A program made the position numbers and the translations under genes. The notes under the pieces are model-generated. The model was not told where the DNA came from and ran no database searches. It worked only from the letters and a program-made list of their open reading frames with translations. From Flavobacteriales bacterium (GTDB lineage Bacteria > Bacteroidota > Bacteroidia > NS11-12g > UBA955), in assembly GCA_947463435.1 (NCBI GenBank), contig CANHTS010000006.1:1-33267 (forward strand): DNA of 33,267 bases. The letters run 5' to 3'. This document shows positions 1-8,814 of this stretch, one piece after another. Positions within the stretch are counted from its first letter, which is position 1; every line of letters begins with the position of its first letter.

Positions 1-684
1 AATTATCGCCCGATCTGGTTGATGATGCAGAAAATGAAGGTGATGATGGCTGATCTGGTCGATTGGTATGCGATGCTGGATCATGTTACTGCTGGTGTGG
101 CAGACTTCCCGGCTGTCCCTGAAAAGTCAGACCACGAACCAGAAACCCTCAAGACCGCTGCGAAGCAAGGGTTGCAGGTGAAGTCAGAAGAAGGACACGG
201 TCTGGAGTTGATGCCCGTTGAGATAAAGGGACTGAATTTACAGTTACCACATAGCCATCCGTGGTTCATCCACGCGCAGGGCGGGCGTTTGCGATTGATT
301 TCCATGCGGCCAGAATCACTGAAAGACCTTCCGTACAACCATCATCATCCGGTTCCACGGAAAACCACACCGCTGACACCTGAAGAGCTTCCGAATGGAA
401 TGAATATCCGCATCCGGAGCATCGACAACCGTCCGCGCCCCTGGTTCGAGGATGACCCCTATATGGGCAGGTTGCGCTACACGGAAATCATGAGAGTCAA
501 TGCCAGGCGGAACCTGGAAGGCATCCACCATTTCGTTAGTTCACGCTACCTCCGGAATTATCTGGGAGAATTCTGTTACCTCACCAATCGCCGCTACAGT
601 GGAAATCAGAAAGTTGAACACATGTTCGGTTTGTTCGTCAGTAAGGCTTGGAACCTTCCGTATATAGTGGACGCTTCCGACTAA
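1..684 (+). CDS. IS1595-family (ISXO2/ISBbi1-like) transposase-related protein, 5'-truncated by window edge
   Basis: Frame is open to base 1 (NYRPIWLMMQKMKVMM...). The C-terminus ARRNLEGIHHFVSSRYLRNYLGEFCYLTNRRYSGN matches the recalled IS1595 motif 'H..V...YLQ.YL.EFCY..NRRY', and the N-terminal stretch resembles 'YEPIWAMMHKLR..M'. Canonical DDE residues are not evident. Confidence 0.6.
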   Translation, partial: NYRPIWLMMQKMKVMMADLVDWYAMLDHVTAGVADFPAVPEKSDHEPETLKTAAKQGLQVKSEEGHGLELMPVEIKGLNLQLPHSHPWFIHAQGGRLRLISMRPESLKDLPYNHHHPVPRKTTPLTPEELPNGMNIRIRSIDNRPRPWFEDDPYMGRLRYTEIMRVNARRNLEGIHHFVSSRYLRNYLGEFCYLTNRRYSGNQKVEHMFGLFVSKAWNLPYIVDASD

Positions 685-853
685 TCTGGTTTTTGCGTTT
701 GTCTGATGGTGAAATCGGAAGCTAATTCCCGCCCCAAGTCCGCCCCAACCTCCAATACCTCGTCTCACCAACAACCATTCCTCTCGGATTCGGTTTCTCA
801 TCGTCTATTCACAATCTCGTAGCCAATATGATCTCTCCTTTGCCGAAATCCCG

Positions 854-871
854 TCCCGATAGCTATCGGGA
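854..871. repeat. 18-bp perfect palindrome TCCCGATAGCTATCGGGA
   Basis: Sequence equals its own reverse complement; intergenic. Confidence 0.9.
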
Positions 872-928
872 AAACACTCTTAAACCTCCTGACTTTTTCT
901 ATTCCACGATTCGGGTTAATCGCGAAGG

Positions 929-959
929 TTTGCATTTCCAAGTTCTCTTTTTATCTTTG
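929..959 (+). promoter_or_regulatory. Bacteroidota primary-sigma promoter upstream of rpmE2
   Basis: TTTG (929-932), 19-nt spacer, TATCTTTG (952-959), matching the -33 TTTG / -7 TAnnTTTG consensus; 25 nt before the rpmE2 ATG. Confidence 0.75.
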
Positions 960-984
960 CGGCCCTGAATTTCAGAACAGCATT

Positions 985-1233
985 ATGAAAAAAGATATTC
1001 ATCCGTCCAGCTACCGCATGGTGGTGTTCAAGGATATGAGTGCCGATTATTCCTTCCTCACCCGCTCTTGCGTGGATACCAAGGAAACCGTAAAATGGGA
1101 AGACGGCAACGAATATCCCCTCTACAAACTTGAAATCTCGAGCAAAAGTCATCCCTTCTACACCGGCAAGCAGCAGCTTGTAGATACCGCAGGACGTATC
1201 GACAAGTTCATGAAGCGCTACGGCAAGAAGTAA
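985..1233 (+). CDS. rpmE2: 50S ribosomal protein L31 type B
   Basis: [29 protein letters not shown]...[14 protein letters not shown]...[14 protein letters not shown] is characteristic of type-B L31. Confidence 0.97.
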   Translation: MKKDIHPSSYRMVVFKDMSADYSFLTRSCVDTKETVKWEDGNEYPLYKLEISSKSHPFYTGKQQLVDTAGRIDKFMKRYGKK

Positions 1234-1254
1234 GCCTTTACGCTCCTCCTATCA

Positions 1255-1288
1255 GAAAGCCCGGTTTGTCGCCGGGCTTTCTCTTTTT
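1255..1288 (+). terminator. Rho-independent terminator after rpmE2
   Basis: GAAAGCCCGG-TTTGTCG-CCGGGCTTTC (10-bp stem) followed by a T-rich run. Confidence 0.85.
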
Positions 1289-1357
1289 GCAGCCATCCGT
1301 AAAGGCATTCAACGATGGTATGCCGCGGCCAAGCGAATCCGCTTTAATTTTGGGCCC

Positions 1358-2530
1358 ATGAAAAGCCTGGTTTTCTTCGACGACGCCGAAGTCAGCAATC
1401 TGTATCCGCTCACCCTCACCCGACCTGCTGCAGGCTTGCGTGCGGGCATCCTCACCATAGCCGAGAAATGGGCACGGCTCCTGGGCTGCCAGGAACTGGG
1501 TTACCGCGGGCAGGCACATCTGTCGGAAGTATTTACCGACTTGCCCGATGCCGAAGTGCTGATCAACGGGCGGCTGCTTCCCAATGCCGGCCTGATCGAA
1601 AAAGCAGCTTCACTTTTACCGGGCGAAAAAGTACTGAGCAGCGATGGCCTGCTCCTGATGGAAAAACCCGGCGATACAAACACTGAAACCATTTGGTCAG
1701 AAGCGATACGTCTCATCCGCCGGCCGTATGACCTGTTCGCTTTGAACCACGAAGAAATCTGCAGTGACTTTGAATGGATAACCCGCGGCAGGGAAAGCGC
1801 TCCATTGGGCGACGACAACCGCGTGATTGGCCCGCACCCTGTTTTCCTCGAACCCGGAGCCAAAGCCTATTGCAGCATCTTCAATACCACAGACGGCCCG
1901 ATCTACCTGGCAGCCGACAGCGAAGTGATGGAAGGATGCATGGTGCGCGGTCCATTTTCTCTGGGTGAACACAGCCAGTTGCGCATGGGCGCCAGGATCT
2001 ATACCGGAACCAGCATCGGCCCGCATTGCCGCATCGGCGGGGAAGTAAGCAACTCCGTAGTGCAGGGCTTTAGCAACAAGGGCCACGAAGGTTATCTGGG
2101 CAACAGCGTTATCGGAGCCTGGTGCAATATTGGCGCCGATTCCAATAACAGCAACCTGAAGAACAACTACGACGAAGTGAAGCTGTGGAACTACCGCAGC
2201 GGCCGCTTCGACAAGACGGGCCTGCAGTTCTGCGGACTCATCATGGGCGACCACAGCAAATGCGGCATCAATACGATGTTCAATACCGGAACCGTGGTGG
2301 GTGTTGCTTGCAATGTTTTCGGTGCCGGCTTCCCCCGCAATTTCATCCCTGACTTCGCTTGGGGCGGTGCAAGTGGTTTTGTGACCTACCGCGCGAACGA
2401 TGCCTTGCAAACCGCACGTCGTGTGATGGCCCGTCGAAAAATCACGCCCACCGAAGCCGATGAAAACCTGCTGCGCGACGTGTTCTATATGACTGCTGAA
2501 GGGCGCTTCTGGGAAAGAAGCGAAAGCTGA
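1358..2530 (+). CDS. GlmU-family sugar nucleotidyltransferase-like protein
   Basis: N-terminal MKSLVFFDDAEVSNLYPLTLTRPAAGLRAGILTIAEKW and a left-handed beta-helix-like C-terminus (GYLGNSVIGAWCNIGADSNNSNLKNNYDEVKL), typical of the Bacteroidota GlmU-like family. Confidence 0.88.
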   Translation: MKSLVFFDDAEVSNLYPLTLTRPAAGLRAGILTIAEKWARLLGCQELGYRGQAHLSEVFTDLPDAEVLINGRLLPNAGLIEKAASLLPGEKVLSSDGLLLMEKPGDTNTETIWSEAIRLIRRPYDLFALNHEEICSDFEWITRGRESAPLGDDNRVIGPHPVFLEPGAKAYCSIFNTTDGPIYLAADSEVMEGCMVRGPFSLGEHSQLRMGARIYTGTSIGPHCRIGGEVSNSVVQGFSNKGHEGYLGNSVIGAWCNIGADSNNSNLKNNYDEVKLWNYRSGRFDKTGLQFCGLIMGDHSKCGINTMFNTGTVVGVACNVFGAGFPRNFIPDFAWGGASGFVTYRANDALQTARRVMARRKITPTEADENLLRDVFYMTAEGRFWERSES

Positions 2531-2537
2531 TTCGGGC

Positions 2538-4778
2538 TTATTCCACCTCGATCCGCGTCACCGTGATATGCTTGCCGATTTTCTCGAGCTTGCTGATCAG
2601 ATCGTTGAGGTGCGTGGTGTCGTGCGTGTACAGCAGGATGGTTCCCTCGAACGTGCCGGCATTGCTGCCAAAACTGATGGACTTCATGTTCACCTTCAAC
2701 TCCTTGGAAATGATATCAGTAGTACGGCTCACAATGCCCACATCGTCGATACCCGTAATACGCAGCCCGGCCAGGAACGCCTTGTCGAAATTGAACTTCG
2801 ATTTCCATTCTGCCTTGATGATCCGATAGCCGTAATTGCTCATCAGCGAAACGGCGTTTGGGCAATTGACACGGTGGATTTTTACGCCCTCTCCAATCGT
2901 CACAAAGCCGAAGATCGGATCGCCCGGAATTGGATTGCAGCATTTGGAAAGGGTATAATTCAGCTCGTGGTCGTCACCGACAATGATTTCTTCATTTTTG
3001 CGCGGCACATAATCGCGCGAAGGCTTGCTGCCTGAAACAGCGATTTCCTCCCCGGCAGTGGGCTGTTCTTCGCGCGGCGCCAGGATGCGCGAAACCTGGA
3101 TATGGTCTTTGGCAATCTTGCCGATGGCGATATCGTAATATAAGTCGAGCAGACTACTGCGTTCAAAATAGCGCATCACGCGGTTTGCCATCTGTTCGTT
3201 GAACTGCACCTTGACATTGCGGAACTTACGCGCCAGGATATCTTTCCCTTCCTCTGCGCTTTTGCGTTTTTCCTCTTTCAGCCAGTTCCGGATTTTGCTC
3301 TTGGCTTTGCCGGTAATCACAAACTCCAGCCATCCTTCATTTACGCGCTGTTTCTGGGATGTGATGATTTCAACCACATCGCCATTCTTAAGCGGATGGC
3401 TGATCGGCACAAGCTTGCTGTTCACTTTGGCACCGATGCATTTGGCGCCTATATCGCTGTGGATTTCAAATCCGAAATCGAGGGCAGTGCTATTTACCGG
3501 CAGGTTGCGGATATCGCCTTTGGGTGTGAAGACATAGATTTCTTCGCTGAGCAGGTTGAATTTGAAATCGTCGAGAAACTCCAGCGCACTCAGGTCGCGG
3601 TTTTCCAGCATGTCTTTCACCCTGTTCAGCCAGTTGTCGAAAGTGGCATCCTGCGGCGTGTGTTGATGGCTGGAGGTTGCTTTATAACGCCAATGGGCGG
3701 CCAGACCGCGTTCGGCAATATCCTCCATGCGCTTGCTGCGAATCTGCACTTCCACCCATTTGGCTTTGGGCCCGAGCACGGTGGTATGCAGTGCTTCGTA
3801 TCCATTGGCCTTGGGCGTGGTGAGCCAGTCGCGGAGCCGGTCGCCTTGCGTTTTATAGATATCGGTGATGATACTGAAGGCGCGCCAGCAATCTTCCTTC
3901 TCCTTTTGCTGTTCTGAGTCGATGATGATGCGGATGGCGAAGAGGTCGTACACCTGTTCGAAGGGAATGCCTTGCTTTTTCATCTTCTGCAGTATGCTGA
4001 AGATGGATTTTGGTCGGCCTTTTATTTCATGCACCTTCAGGCCTGCTGCGCGCAGTTTCTCGTCGAGCGGCTCGATGAATTCGCGGATATAACGGCTGCG
4101 CTGGGCCTTGTTGGCTGCGAGTTTCTGCACAATTTCATCGAAGCGTTCTGATTCGGTGTATTTGATGGAAAGGTCTTCGAGTTCTGTTTTGATGGCATTC
4201 AGACCGAGCCGATGCGCCAGCGGAGCGTAAAGGAAAAGTGTTTCAGACGCGATTTTTAGCTGGGTGCTGCGCGGTACACTTTCCAGCGTGCGCATGTTGT
4301 GGAGGCGGTCGCATAGCTTCACCAGGATCACCCGCAAGTCGTCGCTGATGGTGAGCAGCATCTTGCGGAAGTTTTCTGCCTGCACACTGCTTCCAGACTC
4401 GAAATGAACGGCCGAGATTTTGGTAAGCCCATTGATGATGCGGGCGATTTTGGGGCCGAAGCGCAGTTCGATATCGTCGAGCGTCACATCGGAATCTTCC
4501 ACCACATCGTGCATCAGGGCGCAAGCCACGGAAGAAGGGCCGAGGCCAAGCTCATGGGCGGCGATATGCGCCACGGCCAGCGGATGGAATATGTATGGCT
4601 CGCCGCTTTTGCGGTAAGTGCCGCGATGGGCTTCGAGAGCCACATCGAAAGCCTCGCGGATGAGTTTCTTTTTTTCGCGCGGCAATGGACCCAAGGCGCG
4701 CAGCAGGGCACGGTAGCGTTTCAGTATCTCATCGCGCTCCAGACGTGCTTTTTCCAGTTCGGGGGAAAGGGTATCCAT
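2538..4778 (-). CDS. Bifunctional (p)ppGpp synthetase/hydrolase, RelA/SpoT homologue
   Basis: HD hydrolase motif (IFHPLAVAHIA...ALMHDVVEDSDVT), synthetase motif (PKANGYEALHTTVLGPKAKWVEVQIRS..MEDIAERGLAAHWRYK), TGS (VFTPKGDIRNLP) and C-terminal ACT region. Start taken at MDTLSPELEKARLER rather than the longer ORF. Confidence 0.95.
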   Translation of the reverse strand: MDTLSPELEKARLERDEILKRYRALLRALGPLPREKKKLIREAFDVALEAHRGTYRKSGEPYIFHPLAVAHIAAHELGLGPSSVACALMHDVVEDSDVTLDDIELRFGPKIARIINGLTKISAVHFESGSSVQAENFRKMLLTISDDLRVILVKLCDRLHNMRTLESVPRSTQLKIASETLFLYAPLAHRLGLNAIKTELEDLSIKYTESERFDEIVQKLAANKAQRSRYIREFIEPLDEKLRAAGLKVHEIKGRPKSIFSILQKMKKQGIPFEQVYDLFAIRIIIDSEQQKEKEDCWRAFSIITDIYKTQGDRLRDWLTTPKANGYEALHTTVLGPKAKWVEVQIRSKRMEDIAERGLAAHWRYKATSSHQHTPQDATFDNWLNRVKDMLENRDLSALEFLDDFKFNLLSEEIYVFTPKGDIRNLPVNSTALDFGFEIHSDIGAKCIGAKVNSKLVPISHPLKNGDVVEIITSQKQRVNEGWLEFVITGKAKSKIRNWLKEEKRKSAEEGKDILARKFRNVKVQFNEQMANRVMRYFERSSLLDLYYDIAIGKIAKDHIQVSRILAPREEQPTAGEEIAVSGSKPSRDYVPRKNEEIIVGDDHELNYTLSKCCNPIPGDPIFGFVTIGEGVKIHRVNCPNAVSLMSNYGYRIIKAEWKSKFNFDKAFLAGLRITGIDDVGIVSRTTDIISKELKVNMKSISFGSNAGTFEGTILLYTHDTTHLNDLISKLEKIGKHITVTRIEVE

Positions 4779-4898
4779 GCTCCACAAAGATAAAAATACC
4801 GCGCCGCCTGCCGCGAAGTATATGCACAAGCTCTGCCGCGGAATGCCTATTATTGCACACACCAAAAACGCCTTCCAGAACGAAGGCCGAAGGCACCT

Positions 4899-4980
4899 GC
4901 GGACGTGTCGTAACTGGTAGCCGAGCCAGACTTAGGATCTGGTGCCGCAAGGCGTGTGGGTTCGAGCCCCTCCGTCCGCA
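4899..4980 (+). tRNA. tRNA-Leu (anticodon TAG)
   Basis: Acceptor GCGGACG/CGTCCGC plus discriminator A, anticodon arm CCAGA-CTTAGGA-TCTGG, long class-II variable arm (TGCCGCAAGGCGT), T-loop TTCGAGC; CCA is not encoded. Confidence 0.93.
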
Positions 4981-4987
4981 CCGCATG

Positions 4988-5019
4988 AAAAAGGGCTGAC
5001 GATTTGTCAGCCCTTTTTT
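4988..5019 (+). terminator. Rho-independent terminator after tRNA-Leu
   Basis: AAAAAGGGCTGAC-GATTT-GTCAGCCCTTTTTT hairpin with T-tract. Confidence 0.85.
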
Positions 5020-5050
5020 CTGGCATTGATTTTTCAATTCTGCGATCAGT

Positions 5051-5347
5051 ATGCAATATTTCATCGCCGACATACGCCTCCCGGAAGATCCGGAACCTGC
5101 ATTCTTCAGCCATATCCCCGCGCAGCGCGAAGTGGTAGACCGCATGATCGAGGACGGAGATATCTGTCAGTATGCCCTGAAGGAAGACCGCAGCCGTTTG
5201 TGGGTCATTTTCCTGGCTGAAAGCGAAGAACAAGTCTGGGAATGGCTCGGTGCCTTTCCGATGATTTCATGGATGCAACCGGAAGTTTCTCCGCTCATGT
5301 TCTTTCAGGATGCTCCCTCCACTCTTCCCGCATTTTCGCTCAACTGA
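5051..5347 (+). CDS. Conserved small protein, muconolactone isomerase/YciI-like ferredoxin-fold
   Basis: 98 aa, MQYFIADIRLPEDPEPAFFSHIPAQREVVDRMIEDGDICQYALKEDRSRLWVIFLAESEEQVWEWLGAFPM; domain pattern resembles muconolactone isomerase-like barrels. Confidence 0.6.
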   Translation: MQYFIADIRLPEDPEPAFFSHIPAQREVVDRMIEDGDICQYALKEDRSRLWVIFLAESEEQVWEWLGAFPMISWMQPEVSPLMFFQDAPSTLPAFSLN

Positions 5348-5368
5348 ACAGCAGGCGCGGAAAAACAA

Positions 5369-5376
5369 TACCTTTG
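5369..5376 (+). promoter_or_regulatory. Candidate -7 element (TACCTTTG) upstream of tig
   Basis: Matches TAnnTTTG 22 nt upstream of the GTG start; no clear -33 TTTG at the right spacing. Confidence 0.4.
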
Positions 5377-5398
5377 CAACCGCAAAAAACGATCTCCC

Positions 5399-6772
5399 GT
5401 GAAAGTTAATTACGAACCGATAGACGCGCAACACGCTTCGCTTACCATTGAACTGAACAAAGGCGACTACGCCGAAAAAGTTGACAAAGAATTAAAATCG
5501 CTGCAGAAAAACCTCGCCATCCGCGGCTTCCGCCAAGGCAAGGCTCCCATCGAAATGGTGCGCCGCTCCTACGGCAAAAGCGTACTCTCCGATGAAATTC
5601 AGCGCATTGCCACCCAGGCACTGAACGATTATATCAGCGAAAACAACATCGATATCCTCGGGTATCCGCTTACCAGCGAACGCATCGAATCAAAACTCGA
5701 TATCGAGAACAGCGAAGATTTTCTCTTTGCGTTTGACCTTGGCCTCGCACCAAAATTTGAGCTCAACCTCTCTCCCGCCGACCACCTCGAACAATTTGTC
5801 ATCAGCGTGGATGAAGCCGAAATCGACAAAGACATCGATTACATGCGCCGTCGCCTCGGCAAACTCGAAGAAGTGGATCAGGCCGAAGCAGATGACGTGA
5901 TTTACGGCGTCCTCGACGAACTAAATGAAGACGGACAGGTGCTCGAAGGCGGTGCCACGGCCAAAGAAGCTTCGCTCGTTGCTTCCATGGTGCAGGATGA
6001 AGCCCTCCGCAACACCCTGCTCAACGCCAAAGTAGGCGAAGAACTCCGCGTGAATATCTTCCAGCTATTCAACAACAACGACACCGTAATCCGAAATACG
6101 CTTGGAATACCGGCGGAAGGACTGAACGATCTGAGCATGGACTTTCGTTTCAGCATCAACAGCATCAAACGCCGTTCGCTGGCAGAGTTGAATGAAGCCT
6201 ATTACATGGAGCTTTACGGACCGGAAAGTTATCCGGCCAACGAAAGCGAATACCGCGAGCGCGTGAAGAATAACCTCGAAGGCTATTACGCCAACGAAGC
6301 ACAACTGTGGCTCGACCATCAGATCAGCCATTTGCTCACCAATAACCACCCGCTGGCCCTGCCCGACGATTTCCTGAAGCGCTGGCTCATTTCGACCAAG
6401 CCGGAAGAATACAACGCCGAAAACATTGAAGAGCGCTACCAGGAAGAATCGAACGTATTGCGCCGCCAGCTGGTTGTTGAGAAAATCGCAGAAGCACAGA
6501 ATATCCAGGTTGATGAAAACGACCTGCGCAACGCTGCCTATGAGTATGTGGCCGACTTGTACCGCCAGTACGGACTGATGAATGCCGGCAATCTGGTGGT
6601 GGAATACGCTGAGAAGCAATTGAAAGACAACGACTTCCGCCGCCGCATGGCAGACCGCGTAGTACACCGCAAATCATTCGATGCTGTGCGCCAGATGGTG
6701 AGTCTCGACGAAAAGCCCGTTAGCGTGGAAGAATATTTCAGCCACGTGAACACACACAAACACCAGCATTAA
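5399..6772 (+). CDS. tig: Trigger factor
   Basis: GTG start; N-terminal ribosome-binding domain (LKSLQKNLAIRGFRQGKAPIEMVRRSYGKSVLSDEIQRIATQALNDYI); followed by clpP-clpX as is common. Confidence 0.93.
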   Translation: MKVNYEPIDAQHASLTIELNKGDYAEKVDKELKSLQKNLAIRGFRQGKAPIEMVRRSYGKSVLSDEIQRIATQALNDYISENNIDILGYPLTSERIESKLDIENSEDFLFAFDLGLAPKFELNLSPADHLEQFVISVDEAEIDKDIDYMRRRLGKLEEVDQAEADDVIYGVLDELNEDGQVLEGGATAKEASLVASMVQDEALRNTLLNAKVGEELRVNIFQLFNNNDTVIRNTLGIPAEGLNDLSMDFRFSINSIKRRSLAELNEAYYMELYGPESYPANESEYRERVKNNLEGYYANEAQLWLDHQISHLLTNNHPLALPDDFLKRWLISTKPEEYNAENIEERYQEESNVLRRQLVVEKIAEAQNIQVDENDLRNAAYEYVADLYRQYGLMNAGNLVVEYAEKQLKDNDFRRRMADRVVHRKSFDAVRQMVSLDEKPVSVEEYFSHVNTHKHQH

Positions 6773-6799
6773 ACTGTTACCTCTCAAACGCTAAACGAT

Positions 6800-7492
6800 A
6801 TGGATCACGGCAAAGAATTCCGCAAATACGCTGTCAAGCACCTCGGTCTGAACAGCATCTACGTAGATAAATACATGAACGATGTGGTTCCCTCTGTAGT
6901 GAACCTCACCCCCAATATCATCGAAGAGCGGCAGATGAATGCCGTAGCGATGGACATTTTCTCTCGTCTGATGATGGACCGCATCATTTTCCTCGGTGTG
7001 CCGATTTACGACGAAGTGAGCAATATCATCATGGGCCAGTTGTTGTTCCTGGAGAGTTCAAATCCGAACCGCGATATCCAGATTTACATCAACAGTCCGG
7101 GTGGTTCTGTTTACGCCGGTCTCGGTATTTACGACACCATGCAATACATATCCAGCGATGTTGCGACCATTTGCACCGGTATGGCAGCCAGTATGGGAGC
7201 CGTTCTGATGTGCGCCGGTGAAAAAGGCAAGCGCTCTGCACTGCAACACAGCCGTGTGATGATTCACCAGCCATTGGGCGGCGCGCAAGGCCAAGCTTCC
7301 GATATCGAAATCACCTACCGCGAAATCAGCAAGCTGAAAACCGAGCTGTACAATATCATCAGTGCACACAGCGGCCAGCCTTTTGAACGCGTGGAGAAAG
7401 ACAGCGATCGAGACCATTGGATGACAGCAGCCGAAGCCCGCGAATACGGCATGATCGACGAAGTGCTCGGCCGCAATCCTAAAAAAGCCTGA
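6800..7492 (+). CDS. clpP: ATP-dependent Clp protease proteolytic subunit
   Basis: INSPGGSVYAGLGIYDTMQYI, CTGMAASMGAVLMCAGEKGKRSALQHSRVMIHQPLGG with catalytic Ser/His region. Confidence 0.98.
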   Translation: MDHGKEFRKYAVKHLGLNSIYVDKYMNDVVPSVVNLTPNIIEERQMNAVAMDIFSRLMMDRIIFLGVPIYDEVSNIIMGQLLFLESSNPNRDIQIYINSPGGSVYAGLGIYDTMQYISSDVATICTGMAASMGAVLMCAGEKGKRSALQHSRVMIHQPLGGAQGQASDIEITYREISKLKTELYNIISAHSGQPFERVEKDSDRDHWMTAAEAREYGMIDEVLGRNPKKA

Positions 7493-7529
7493 TTCTGAAC
7501 CTTTTTACCCCCCCCGATGTTCTTAGGCT

Positions 7530-8783
7530 ATGAAAACTAAGGAAGCTCATTGTTCTTTTTGCGGGCGTAAAAAATCTGAAGCATTGATGCTCATTTCCGG
7601 ATTGGAAGGGCATATCTGCGATCATTGCGCCGAACAGGCTTTCCAGATTATAGAGCAGGAACTGGGCCCGGTTTCGTCTAAGAAAGACGGACCGAAAGGG
7701 AAGAAAAAGAAAGCGCAGAACGATCATCTTCCTACGCCGGCTGAAATCAAGACTTACCTGGATCAATATGTGATCGGCCAAGACGACACGAAAAAGGTGA
7801 TGGCAGTGGCGGTTTACAACCATTACAAGCGCCTGCGCAATCCGGGTGCTGAAGGCGATATCGAGATCGAGAAGAGCAATATCCTGTTGGTTGGTGAAAC
7901 CGGAACCGGCAAGACACTCATGGCTAAATCGCTCGCCAAGATGCTCGATGTGCCATTCTGCATCGCCGACGCTACAGTGCTCACCGAAGCCGGATATGTG
8001 GGTGAAGACGTGGAAAGCGTGCTTTCACGCCTGCTGCAGGTGGCTGATTACGATGCGGCTCAGGCGGAACGCGGCATCATCTACCTCGATGAAGTGGACA
8101 AGATATCGCGCAAAAGCGATAACCCATCCATCACCCGCGACGTATCGGGCGAAGGTGTTCAGCAAGGCTTATTGAAAATACTCGAAGGAACGGTGGCACA
8201 TGTAGCCCCGGAAGGCGGCCGCAAGCATCCCGACCAGAAATATATCAAGATCGACACTTCGAACATTCTGTTCATTTGCGGAGGTGCGTTTGAAGGGATC
8301 GACCGCATCATCGCCCGCCGCGTCAACAGCCAGCAGGTTGGTTTCAAAGGAACTGCCAACAGCAGCCATCACCTCGACAAGAGCAATCTGCTTAAACATA
8401 TCGGCCCGGCAGATCTGAAAGCTTACGGACTGATTCCCGAGATTATCGGACGCCTGCCTGTCATCACGACCATGAACACCTTGGACAAGACGGCTTTGCG
8501 CAGCATCCTGACCGAACCGAAAAACGCACTGATCCGTCAGTACGTTAAACTCTTCGAACTGGACGGTGTGAAGTTACAGGTAGAAGATGAGGCTATAGAT
8601 TTCATCGTAGACCAGGCATTCGAATACAAACTTGGCGCGCGCGGCCTGCGCAGTATTTGCGAAGCCATCATGACCGACTACATGTTCAATACCCCTGGAA
8701 ATCCGGTGAAGGAGTTGGTTATCACCCGCGCCGATGCGGAAAGACTCTGGAAAAAGAACAGCGAAGACCTGCAGGCTGCCTGA
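7530..8783 (+). CDS. clpX: ATP-dependent Clp protease ATP-binding subunit ClpX
   Basis: C4 zinc-binding domain (CSFCGRKKSE...ICDHCAEQ), Walker A GETGTGKT, GYVGEDVESVLSRLLQ, sensor regions. Confidence 0.98.
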   Translation: MKTKEAHCSFCGRKKSEALMLISGLEGHICDHCAEQAFQIIEQELGPVSSKKDGPKGKKKKAQNDHLPTPAEIKTYLDQYVIGQDDTKKVMAVAVYNHYKRLRNPGAEGDIEIEKSNILLVGETGTGKTLMAKSLAKMLDVPFCIADATVLTEAGYVGEDVESVLSRLLQVADYDAAQAERGIIYLDEVDKISRKSDNPSITRDVSGEGVQQGLLKILEGTVAHVAPEGGRKHPDQKYIKIDTSNILFICGGAFEGIDRIIARRVNSQQVGFKGTANSSHHLDKSNLLKHIGPADLKAYGLIPEIIGRLPVITTMNTLDKTALRSILTEPKNALIRQYVKLFELDGVKLQVEDEAIDFIVDQAFEYKLGARGLRSICEAIMTDYMFNTPGNPVKELVITRADAERLWKKNSEDLQAA

Positions 8784-8814
8784 TTCGGCTTAAATTGCCG
8801 CAGGTACTGCCATC

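Noticed and set aside
1697-2410. 237-aa minus-strand ORF
   Set aside because: Shadow ORF opposite the GlmU-like gene.
6065-6667. 200-aa minus-strand ORF
   Set aside because: Shadow ORF opposite trigger factor.
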